Below, piece by piece: positions 15,485 to 22,628 of a stretch of DNA of 29,154 nt (its first letter is position 1; each line of letters starts with the position of its first letter). The stretch comes from a virus. Both the position numbers and the translations under genes were made by a program. The DNA lies in the IMG/VR virus record IMGVR_UViG_3300027754_000330, positions 1-29,154 of that record; one strand, given 5' to 3'. Below the pieces are notes generated by a model. That model made no database searches. It was not told the DNA's origin and saw nothing but the letters and a program-made list of their open reading frames with translations.

Positions 15485-18400
15485 TTGCCACGTTCACCAC
15501 TTCTCAATGCTGCAACCAACGAGCTTGCTCAGTACTTCGGCGCGATTACCGACGCTGATTACATCGACAGGACATGGGAGGCACGCCTTGTCGCCCGCGC
15601 GAATAGAAAAGCTGCTTCTACCACAACAAATCTACAGAGCTCATATCGAACCGATCTCGATAAAATTAACGCGCTCGGGGACGTGATCAGGGTCGCTGCT
15701 GAGCCGAGGACAGGATCTCCATCAGCAGAGCATATCTCTGATCTCATCAACGGAGCACTCAGCATCAGCGCCTTCCTCGGAAATGTGAATAATGTTGATC
15801 AATTGAGCGTCGAGGACAAGTACGGTTCACAGTTCAAGATCGCTGGTATCGGAGAAAAGAAGAGCATCTTTTCGGGCGCAAATTTCGAAAAGATTAGCGG
15901 AATCGGAGCTCCGAGCAAGATAAACACGTCCCCGACGGAACCCACGAATCAGGCTCCGAACGTGTACGCTGTAGCAGTCGCGAATCCAGCTATGGGACCA
16001 GCGACGAGGGACATGGGACCGATCGAGGTTTTCATGAACGCGATTCCGACGCTTGAACTGTCGAAATGCGTTCCATATGTGAACGTTGAGCTTGTCACCT
16101 CACGTCCAGCGACGGGTGCGGATGGCAATACGGTCGCCCCGACTCTGCTCAGGTTTCTCAACCCACCGGGACTCGGGTCTGCCGACTCTGCGATGTTAGG
16201 CGCTCAAGCGACGCCAGTGGGATCCGAGGTTCTCGATTTTGGAATCGGAACACGATCTGGCATGGAGCTTTTCACAGCTCCTCAGACGCTCGTCAACATG
16301 GACGCTCACGGAGCGGAGTACGTACCGGTTATCGATCGACTTCGCCCTCTCGCCTCCCTCGGTGAGCTTAGCGTCTCTGTTAAGATGCAGAAGAACACCT
16401 CATCATTCTCACAGATCAGGATGGAGATCACGGTACATGATCGATCTCGACTTCGTGAGATCGCTGATCTCGTCCGACCTGATCTCTACGGAAGAACATT
16501 CATCGACGTCACTTACGGGTGGTCACATCCTGACGGGGGACTCAAATCAAGCAACTCGTTCGGAAAGTTCCTTGACGCTTTGAAGGTGGAGGGTCGCTAC
16601 AGGATTGCGACATCAAGTTACAACTTCGAGGAAGGCGGAGGAGTAAAAATCTCTCTAAATCTCTTTTCAGTGGGAAGCACGGATCTTCTAAGCTTATCAA
16701 CCCGAGCAACTCGGCAGTGGCAGCATGATCTTGAACGCATAGTTCGGAAAGTGAAAGAAGCCCTAGCGCTCGTTCGAGCTTCGGGCCTCCCTGGTCCAGG
16801 GATGGCAAAGTACGATTTCGTGAATTCAATCACCGATCCAACATCACTCATTAAAGCTGCGAGCGATAGCAGCTTCATGAATGCTCTTGACTCCCTTCAG
16901 GAGCAGAAAGGAAAGGGCATCACTATGGATAAGAGCGATGCCATAGTGAATGCTTTTGCTGACGCTTTCGGAGAGGTGACTCTGAGCAAGGGTGCGTGGA
17001 AAGCGAAACCAGGGACAAATGGCACAGTTTTTGAAATCGCTGATAAACTAAAGACAAGCTACACGGAGATGGTCGGAAAAATTCCAAAAATGGGAGATGA
17101 TGGCATCTCAGATGATTTTTTCACGGATCTTGAGGGACGACGTGCCGGAGGTTGGTACGACTCGAATGGAGGCACGGCACAGCAGGCACTGGATTACGTG
17201 AAAGGTAAGAACCCGGCCGAATCGGGCGGTTTCTCATCGCTGGGTTCGATTTTTATGTCACTCGTCGCGAATCCGCTTGCTGATTCAGGTCAGTACGAGG
17301 AAGTTCAGGTCATCTTTTACCCTCTCAATGATTACGCGGGCGCTCTTCACGGCTGTCCCCTAAGCTGGTTTCCGATCAGCAAGAACAAGCTCAGCTCCTA
17401 TGTGTCCGAGTTCGTGACCAAAAATCCAGAGATGTCGCTCCATCAGATGATTGAGCTGCTCAACAGTAGATTCGTTGGGTTTCCTGTCGACCCAGCTTAC
17501 ATGATGGCAGATTTTTACAACAAAGATAAGGCTTCGAAGGGAACGGCTGAGTTTGCCAAGGGCAAGAACGCAGCTTCATTCTTGGCGACCCAGGAGGAAC
17601 GCTTAGAGAAAGTTGGTATCTACGAAAAGAAATTCATTCAACCGAAGCTTGGAATTTTCGTTGAGGGAGCTCCTCTTCTCGACGCGCGTGGAGAGAAGCT
17701 TCGCTACTCGGATGGAACAGCAAAGACAATAATAAAGATTCATGTCTTTGACTCAAGCGCAACAGCCACCAGAACTCTCGGTGAAATGCTCACGGCAGCT
17801 CGTGATGACCAACTCGGGGTGATAGTCGGACCGGTCTCTGATGCAACACGTGAGGCAGTCGGCAGCCCGGGTAAGGAGTTCATCACTCAAAGACGTCAGG
17901 ATCTCAATGCGGTCCTTGAAGCCGGTGAGAAAGCTGGATTGCTGAAAAAGCTTGACACCTCAAACGTTAAAGGAAGCGACGGAAAGCCCATTGAGGGTCT
18001 GCCACCGATGTACTCGGTAGCGGGAGACTACAATGATATCAAACGTCTTGTGTCTGCTGGAATGCCAACCTTCACCTACGGTTCGATGAACTCGGGAATA
18101 ATCAACGCTTCACTTGCGAGCGTATCGAATGCCGGCTTTGGTAATGCCATGATGGTAAGGTCATTTCAGGCTCCCGGCGAGGTGGCACCTGATGTCGTTG
18201 ACGGCGGAGTTCCCATGCAGCTCATTCCAGGTTCACTGAGTCTCTCGACGTTCGGTTGTCCGCTCTTCTTCCCGATGCAACGTGTTTTCGTTGATTTCGG
18301 AACTGGAACTTCAATCGACAACGTGTACTTCGTGCAAGGAGCCGAGCATAAGATCGGTCCATCAGGATTTAAGACTGACGTCAAGCTCAGCTACGGTGAG

Positions 18401-18991
18401 GGCTTCGCGACCTACACAAGCTTGAGCCAGAATCTCGCGATGCTTGCCGTTCGGGTGAAGAATGCAATGTCAGAGAAAGCCCCGAGTGACGCTTCGCCGA
18501 CTGCGCCACCCGCTCCCGTGAAACTCTCTGGTCCCCGGGAAGAGAAGAACGCGATTGATCGCGCAAAGATAAAGGAGCGCGAGTTCCTGCAGGCCGCTGG
18601 TCGCGCGATCGGCAAGTCACTCGCGCCCGCCGCACGCGTTGCAATCGAAGTTCAGATGAAGATCGATGCTGAGCTGCAGAAGGTGAAGGACAGGATCGCG
18701 CTTGAGGTTGAGGAGGCAAAGGTCGCAGCCCAGGCGAAGATCGAGGCGATGATACCGGAGGAGGTCAAGATCGCCGCCGCTGAAGCGCAGAAGAAAGCTG
18801 CCGAGGTTGCTGCGAAGTACGCAGAGGTCCAATCTGACATCGAGCAGGCGAAGAGAATCGTAGAGCTCATCTTGAACGCTGACGAGTACATCGCCGCGAT
18901 GGGAGCTGAAGCTGCCGGGATCGTCATGGCTGCTGCGAAAGAGGAACTCGACCAGCAGCTGAAGGACAAACCGCCCAAGGCTCCGAAGTGA
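15485..18991 (+). CDS. Large baseplate/hub structural protein with C-terminal coiled coil (1168 aa)
   Basis: The frame is open back to 15377, but the upstream part overlaps the gp53-like gene. The TTG at 15485, 11 bases after GGAG (15470-15473) and two bases after the preceding stop, is the likely start (MPRSPLLNAATNELAQYFG). The body contains repeated beta segments typical of baseplate hub proteins: LELSKCVPYVNVELV near 187, RPLASLGELSVSVKMQK followed by RMEITVHDRSRLREIADLV near 285-330, and DLYGRTFIDVTYGW. The region near 940-1000 has PLFFPMQRVFVDFGTGTSIDN and SGFKTDVKLSY strands. The last about 140 residues are an Ala/Glu/Lys helix, probably coiled coil, ending in a Pro/Lys tail. It likely forms part of the hub or a wedge component contacting the hub. 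No lysozyme domain was recognised, and the exact T4 counterpart is not identified. Confidence 0.7.
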   Translation: MPRSPLLNAATNELAQYFGAITDADYIDRTWEARLVARANRKAASTTTNLQSSYRTDLDKINALGDVIRVAAEPRTGSPSAEHISDLINGALSISAFLGNVNNVDQLSVEDKYGSQFKIAGIGEKKSIFSGANFEKISGIGAPSKINTSPTEPTNQAPNVYAVAVANPAMGPATRDMGPIEVFMNAIPTLELSKCVPYVNVELVTSRPATGADGNTVAPTLLRFLNPPGLGSADSAMLGAQATPVGSEVLDFGIGTRSGMELFTAPQTLVNMDAHGAEYVPVIDRLRPLASLGELSVSVKMQKNTSSFSQIRMEITVHDRSRLREIADLVRPDLYGRTFIDVTYGWSHPDGGLKSSNSFGKFLDALKVEGRYRIATSSYNFEEGGGVKISLNLFSVGSTDLLSLSTRATRQWQHDLERIVRKVKEALALVRASGLPGPGMAKYDFVNSITDPTSLIKAASDSSFMNALDSLQEQKGKGITMDKSDAIVNAFADAFGEVTLSKGAWKAKPGTNGTVFEIADKLKTSYTEMVGKIPKMGDDGISDDFFTDLEGRRAGGWYDSNGGTAQQALDYVKGKNPAESGGFSSLGSIFMSLVANPLADSGQYEEVQVIFYPLNDYAGALHGCPLSWFPISKNKLSSYVSEFVTKNPEMSLHQMIELLNSRFVGFPVDPAYMMADFYNKDKASKGTAEFAKGKNAASFLATQEERLEKVGIYEKKFIQPKLGIFVEGAPLLDARGEKLRYSDGTAKTIIKIHVFDSSATATRTLGEMLTAARDDQLGVIVGPVSDATREAVGSPGKEFITQRRQDLNAVLEAGEKAGLLKKLDTSNVKGSDGKPIEGLPPMYSVAGDYNDIKRLVSAGMPTFTYGSMNSGIINASLASVSNAGFGNAMMVRSFQAPGEVAPDVVDGGVPMQLIPGSLSLSTFGCPLFFPMQRVFVDFGTGTSIDNVYFVQGAEHKIGPSGFKTDVKLSYGEGFATYTSLSQNLAMLAVRVKNAMSEKAPSDASPTAPPAPVKLSGPREEKNAIDRAKIKEREFLQAAGRAIGKSLAPAARVAIEVQMKIDAELQKVKDRIALEVEEAKVAAQAKIEAMIPEEVKIAAAEAQKKAAEVAAKYAEVQSDIEQAKRIVELILNADEYIAAMGAEAAGIVMAAAKEELDQQLKDKPPKAPK

Positions 18992-19026
18992 TGTGAAAAA
19001 GTAGGGTGGTCTCGTTAGGGTTGCTC

Positions 19027-20202
19027 ATGCTATCAATCTCGAGATACGCCCTTAACTCACCCAAGAACCTTGTCTTCGAAGGTGGTTCATCCCGTTGGGA
19101 GTCGGAGACTCAAGGATCCTGGATGTTAGGCGACCCTCAGGCATCGATGTCTGTTATCGCTCTCTTCGAGACTCTCGGGATAGAATCACCCGCACCGATC
19201 CCTCCGGAGTATGAGAGATCGATGGATGGCCTCGCGCGTGGCCAAGTTCCGTGGCCCCTTGTCATTCCGATCGGTGCGCTCCGGGATCACGCTGAACGTG
19301 TCAGCAGCATCCTCGAGGAAGCTCTGGAACGTCTCGAGGGCTACGCAGATGTCATGGCTCGCTCACGCCGCGTGCTCGAGGCCCTTCGACCCTGTAGGAT
19401 CGATCTCGCAGCGCTTCGGATCTGCCAGACAGGATCGTCCTCTCACATTCTTGATTCCTTCGAACCAGGACCTGATTTCATGGTTCAACCACCGGTCTAC
19501 TCCCATGCGACCGCAACGGGTCGACTCACGGTGAAGGAGGGCCCGAGGATCCTCACGTTGCAGAAGGATCATCGTCGGATTCTGTCGAGCAGGTTTGACG
19601 GCGGTCAGATGATGCAGATCGACTTTGTGTCTCTCGAGCCCCGAGTCCTTCGCTTGCTTCGAGCTGGTGTTGCACCCATCGACATCTATTCCGACGTCTC
19701 AGAACGTCTCGGGGGGGCCGCGAATCGCAGGCAGGTGAAGCTTGCCACGCTGAAGATGCTTTACGGATCTTCACGGGCTGGTGTAGCCGAGGAAGTCGGA
19801 AATCTTAGCTCCAGCATGGTGAAGCAGATTGAGGATTACTTCGGACTTTCAACCCTTCGGGCACGTCTCGCATCAGATCTGGGACGAAGTGGTATGATCA
19901 AGAGTCACTGGGGCCGGCCGCTCCCGGAAGCTCGTGACCAGCATCTTCTCGTTTCACACTTCACGCAATCCACAGCTGTTGACGTCGCGCTCGGAGGATT
20001 CGGTGACGTCTTGGAACGTGTCAAGGCACTGGATCTCGATGTCGTTCCCTGCTACGTCCTGCATGACGCGCTTCTTGTTGATGTTCATCCGGGCTCGATG
20101 GAGCAGCTGATGGCAATTTCTGACGAAGGAATAGATGTCGAGGGCTTGGGACACTTCGAAGTTTCCCTTTCACCGGCCTATGTATCACAGGAGACTGCAT
20201 GA
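19027..20202 (+). CDS. Family A DNA polymerase, polymerase domain only
   Basis: Template-directed DNA synthesis. The conserved pol I blocks appear in order: TATGRLTVKEGPRILTLQK (TGRL...NLQ block, near 162), motif A QIDFVSLEPRVL with catalytic D199, motif B NRRQVKLATLKMLYGSS with K238 and the Tyr-Gly pair, and motif C CYVLHDALLVDV with H346-D347. The usual HDE reads HDA here. At 391 residues it is only the size of the thumb-palm-fingers part, with no 3'-5' proofreading or 5'-3' nuclease domain. A 5'-3' exonuclease is encoded separately at 23826; a proofreading gene is not in the window. Polymerase and exonuclease on separate genes is known in the myovirus RM378 of Rhodothermus. ATG 19027 is preferred over GTG 19006 because TTAGGG sits six bases before it. 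It is the first replication gene after the tail cluster. Confidence 0.85.
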   Translation: MLSISRYALNSPKNLVFEGGSSRWESETQGSWMLGDPQASMSVIALFETLGIESPAPIPPEYERSMDGLARGQVPWPLVIPIGALRDHAERVSSILEEALERLEGYADVMARSRRVLEALRPCRIDLAALRICQTGSSSHILDSFEPGPDFMVQPPVYSHATATGRLTVKEGPRILTLQKDHRRILSSRFDGGQMMQIDFVSLEPRVLRLLRAGVAPIDIYSDVSERLGGAANRRQVKLATLKMLYGSSRAGVAEEVGNLSSSMVKQIEDYFGLSTLRARLASDLGRSGMIKSHWGRPLPEARDQHLLVSHFTQSTAVDVALGGFGDVLERVKALDLDVVPCYVLHDALLVDVHPGSMEQLMAISDEGIDVEGLGHFEVSLSPAYVSQETA

Positions 20203-20639
20203 GCATTCGTGATAACCTGAAATCGAAGTACCGGAGCTTCGGAGACAACCCACCACGATGGGCGGGAAGCGGACTCGGTCGTGCTGATCGTGACCCCGAC
20301 GGATTGCTCAAAGGCTTGGGTCTTTCGAGATTCAGGGGTAAGGGTGAGGACGGACTTCAGGACATATACAATATCCTTGAGCTCGCGATAAGATCAAGCG
20401 TCCTCAACGGTCTCTACACTGGAATCAGCAAGCGTGAGAGCCAGGGACAGGTCATCGTTGAAGCTGCGGCTGATCTGTACCGCTTTGGTTCTGGCCAGGC
20501 TGTCATGATCAGATTCATCCGTGCCACGCTCGCTGCCGCTGACAAGCTGGGCTGGATCGCGATCCCCAGCGGTCTCAAGACGAACGTGACAAGCTCAGGA
20601 ACAGGTGTCGTTATTAGTTGGGAAGGGTTTGCAAAATGA
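20199..20639 (+). CDS. Unknown protein coupled to the polymerase (146 aa)
   Basis: Not recognised. The ATG overlaps the polymerase stop (ATGA), indicating translational coupling and perhaps a shared task. The first 50 residues are basic, Gly/Arg-rich and probably flexible (KYRSFGDNPPRWAGSGLGRADR); the rest looks folded, with helices around GLQDIYNILELAIRSSVLNGL and QVIVEAAADLYRFGSGQAVM and a final strand GTGVVISWEGF. No membrane segments or cysteine pairs. A nucleic-acid-binding accessory role would fit the basic N-terminus and context, but it is speculation. Confidence 0.7.
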   Translation: MSIRDNLKSKYRSFGDNPPRWAGSGLGRADRDPDGLLKGLGLSRFRGKGEDGLQDIYNILELAIRSSVLNGLYTGISKRESQGQVIVEAAADLYRFGSGQAVMIRFIRATLAAADKLGWIAIPSGLKTNVTSSGTGVVISWEGFAK

Positions 20640-20662
20640 ACGTCATCCGCCAATAATAAGGC

Positions 20663-21247
20663 ATGATGAACGAACGCGAACTTACCGACCTCTGGACAAG
20701 CTACACCAAACTCGTTGACAAGATCGATCGCGGTGACGGTCTCACTCGGATGATGGAAGATCTCGGTGAGAGACTCCTCATGTGTCCCGCTGAACCTCGA
20801 AATGACAGTCCCGGCTGCGAGCCGGGTGGTCTCATCCAGCAGGCGATCACTGTCGCAAAGGGCATGAAGAAGCTCAATGATGGTTTCGGTATGGGAGCTT
20901 CGACGGAGTCCATCCTTCTTGTCGGTCTCCTCCACGAGCTCGGCAAGGTCGGCAACCTCAAGGAATCGTACTTCGTTCCGGAGGAGGAGAGCTGGCGTCG
21001 CGAGAAGCTCGGCGCTTTCTACAAGCCCAACGAGGGCATGTCACGAATGACGATTCCGGAGCGCTCGCTCTATCTCCTGCAGCATTACGGCGTCCATCTC
21101 ACCGAGGAGGAGTTCATGGCGATCCGTGGTCCGAGCCGTCCGCCTGATTGGGTCGAAAGTCGTCTGGCTCCGACCGCCGAGCCAACGCTCACAATTCTCC
21201 TTCGCTCCGCACGTGATATTCTCGTCAGAAAGGTTGGAAGCGAATAA
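20663..21247 (+). CDS. HD-fold phage protein lacking the HD catalytic residues
   Basis: The 194-residue sequence follows the plan of phage HD-family phosphohydrolases: PGGLIQQAITVAKGM where these usually have PGGLxxHSL, LLHELGKVGN at 89-98 where they have LLHDLGKVGD, a WRREKLGAFY segment, the ERSLYLLQHYGVHLTEEEFMAI helix pair, and EPTLTILLRSARDI near the end where a His/Asp-rich LLHxAD segment is typical. At each place the metal ligand appears changed: first His to Gln, H91 kept but Asp to Glu (E92), the His after MAIR absent, and the final His/Asp segment replaced. It is therefore probably a non-catalytic relative, perhaps binding nucleotides or a host factor. ATG 20663 follows AATAAGG; ATG 20666 is equally possible. 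Located between polymerase-coupled gene and SSB. Confidence 0.68.
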   Translation: MMNERELTDLWTSYTKLVDKIDRGDGLTRMMEDLGERLLMCPAEPRNDSPGCEPGGLIQQAITVAKGMKKLNDGFGMGASTESILLVGLLHELGKVGNLKESYFVPEEESWRREKLGAFYKPNEGMSRMTIPERSLYLLQHYGVHLTEEEFMAIRGPSRPPDWVESRLAPTAEPTLTILLRSARDILVRKVGSE

Positions 21248-21255
21248 TTAAAAGC

Positions 21256-21549
21256 ATGAAGACGCTGGACAGAAAAAACCTTCGACTCATGATTATGGAA
21301 GCGCTTGATGGAATGCGTCAGTGTTCCGAGTGCGGATCGATGTATGAGGCTGGTGAAGTCCATGAGTGTGGCATGTACGAGGGCGAGAAAGATGAGGACG
21401 AGCTCGATGAGTTCTCAGGTGCCGGTGCGATCGCTGGTTATACGATGCCGCTCGGCATGCGTCCGCCTGGTCCACGTCGCGATGTTGTCAACGTCGCCCG
21501 TCGATCGTTCGGTGGTCTTGGTAAGCGAAAGAAAAGAAAGAACCGCTGA
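21256..21549 (+). CDS. Small protein with zinc-finger-like motif and basic tail (97 aa)
   Basis: Not assigned to a family. The N-terminus MKTLDRKNLRLMIMEALDGM resembles the short helix R-x-x-L-R-x-x-I-x-E-x-L seen at the start of many small phage proteins. Next comes CSECGSMYEAGEVHEC (CxxC...HxC, residues 23-38), a likely single-zinc site, an acidic linker (EGEKDEDELDEF), a Gly-rich GAGAIAGYTMPLGMRPPG segment, and a very basic end (GKRKKRKNR). The ATG is eight bases after the previous stop with a poor Shine-Dalgarno sequence (TTAAAAG), so translation may depend on the gene before it. A role in nucleic acid or protein binding is possible; no more can be said. Confidence 0.62.
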   Translation: MKTLDRKNLRLMIMEALDGMRQCSECGSMYEAGEVHECGMYEGEKDEDELDEFSGAGAIAGYTMPLGMRPPGPRRDVVNVARRSFGGLGKRKKRKNR

Positions 21550-21562
21550 AAAAACTCAACCC

Positions 21563-21570
21563 ATAAATTA
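21563..21570 (+). promoter_or_regulatory. Candidate promoter element ATAAATTA before SSB leader
   Basis: ATAAATTA resembles the T4 late-type TATAAATA with one base inserted and lies 11 bases before the structured leader begins at 21581. A start in this gap would give a transcript whose 5' end is the folded leader. Proposed from position and similarity only. Confidence 0.3.
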
Positions 21571-21580
21571 CAATCTCCCT

Positions 21581-21649
21581 ATGTTCTGGCCCGAAAGGCG
21601 GGACATCGGGTAAACCCCGGAGAGGGGAAGCGAAAGCCGAAACTCTCCG
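21581..21649 (+). ncRNA. Structured 5' leader RNA of the SSB gene
   Basis: Three back-to-back helices fill 69 bases. Helix 1 (21581-21606): ATGTTC pairs with GGACAT, continued by GCC/GGC around a CGAAA loop. Helix 2 (21608-21617): GGG and CCC around TAAA. Helix 3 (21618-21649): CGGAGAG pairs perfectly with CTCTCCG, and inside it a GC-GAAA-GC hairpin. GAAA tetraloops and lack of spacing between helices suggest a compact fold. It is followed by about 40 bases free of G-C pairing potential, rich in A and C, containing the AAGGA ribosome-binding site. In T4, gene 32 mRNA carries a leader pseudoknot followed by an unstructured stretch on which gp32 binds and represses itself; this leader has the same arrangement. 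No known riboswitch or ribozyme consensus was recognised. Confidence 0.6.
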
Positions 21650-21688
21650 TCTATCAACAACAATCAATCAAGGAAAAACTAAAACATC

Positions 21689-22531
21689 ATGGCAATCGAT
21701 CTCGACGCAATCCGCCGCAAGCTCGGCGAACTCTCCGGTAAGAACAACAAGCGTGACCAGCAGTGGAAGCCCGAGGAGGGCAAGGAGTACACGGTACGAC
21801 TCCTGGCATTCCAGAACAACGACGGTCAGCCCTTCAAGGATCGCTGGTACTACTACGGCGTTGGCAACAGCCCAGGTATCCTCGCGCCCTTCCAGTTCGG
21901 CAAGGCCGATCCCATCAAGGAGCTTCGTGGTAAGCTCTACGATGAGGGCAGCGACACGAGCCGTGAGCTCGCGAAGAAGGTTGCTCCGAAGATGCGCACT
22001 TTCGCTCCTGTCATTGTTCGTGGTGAGGAGGACAAGGGCGTTCGAATCTGGTCCTTCGGTAAGATGGTTTACCAGGACATCCTGAACCTCATGCTCGATG
22101 AGGACTACGGCGATGTTACCGATCCGCTCGAGGGCCGCGACATCCGTGTCTCGGTCTCGAAGCTTCCCGGCAAGCAGTTTGCCGACACGAAGATCTCACC
22201 CCGCGCGAAGGTTGAGCCCCTCAGCCGTGACTCCGCCCAGGCGAAGAAGTGGATCGAGTCGATCCCCGAGGTTGACGAGGCTGCGAACCTCAAGCCGTAT
22301 GAGGAGATCGAGAAGATCGTGAATGATTGGATCAACGGTGGCAGCCCGAGCGATACTGGCACCACCCGCGGCGGTCCGGCGCCCAAGGCCGATCCGAAGC
22401 CCGATAAGCTCGCCTCTTTCGATGACGATGAGGACGATGTGAAGCCCGTGAAGCGTTCGAGCGGTGGTCCGAAGGCCGCAGCACGCGATCTCGATGATGC
22501 ATTCGCCGATCTCGAGGACAGCGGGTTCTGA
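21689..22531 (+). CDS. Single-stranded DNA-binding protein (T4 gp32-like)
   Basis: Coats single-stranded DNA at forks and recombination intermediates and recruits partners through an acidic tail. The 280-residue length is near T4 gp32 (301). The N-terminal basic segment (LDAIRRKLGELSGKNNKRDQQW) would mediate cooperative binding; the core has KEYTVRLLAF, DRWYYYGVGN, a SFGKMVYQDILNLM helix and an RDIRVSVSKLPGK strand, with many aromatic residues as in OB-fold DNA binders. From about residue 215 the chain is Gly/Pro/Asp-rich and ends DLDDAFADLEDSGF, the acidic interaction tail. The Cys/His zinc ribbon of T4 gp32 is absent. Its neighbours (UvsX, nuclease, helicase) support the role. AAGGA lies 14 bases before the ATG, a long spacing, behind the structured leader, which suggests translational control. 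Confidence 0.87.
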   Translation: MAIDLDAIRRKLGELSGKNNKRDQQWKPEEGKEYTVRLLAFQNNDGQPFKDRWYYYGVGNSPGILAPFQFGKADPIKELRGKLYDEGSDTSRELAKKVAPKMRTFAPVIVRGEEDKGVRIWSFGKMVYQDILNLMLDEDYGDVTDPLEGRDIRVSVSKLPGKQFADTKISPRAKVEPLSRDSAQAKKWIESIPEVDEAANLKPYEEIEKIVNDWINGGSPSDTGTTRGGPAPKADPKPDKLASFDDDEDDVKPVKRSSGGPKAAARDLDDAFADLEDSGF

Positions 22532-22552
22532 TCCCTTAGCTGGGTGATGCGG

Positions 22553-22586
22553 GGGCAGGGGAGTTGAATAAGCTTCCCTGCCCTTT
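22553..22586 (+). terminator. Rho-independent terminator between SSB and UvsX genes
   Basis: GGGCAGGGGAG (22553-22563) pairs with CTTCCCTGCCC (22573-22583), eleven pairs with a single G-T wobble and a nine-base loop, followed by TTTGCACTTT. The stem is strong and the T tract short. It lies in the 97-base gap after the SSB stop, so SSB is probably transcribed to higher levels than the genes that follow. Confidence 0.75.
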
Positions 22587-22628
22587 GCACTTTCTATCGT
22601 CTCGATTTAGAATAACGAAGGAGTAAAA

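Noticed and set aside
21244-21250. ATAATTA before the 97-aa gene as another promoter
   Set aside because: It overlaps the stop codon of the preceding gene and ends only five bases before the next ATG, too close for a promoter plus ribosome-binding site.
21581-21649. tRNA, hammerhead or pistol ribozyme, or known riboswitch in the SSB leader
   Set aside because: No acceptor stem or anticodon arm, no CUGAUGA core for a hammerhead, no match to the pistol core I remember, and no known metabolite-riboswitch consensus; a protein-binding leader is the simpler reading.
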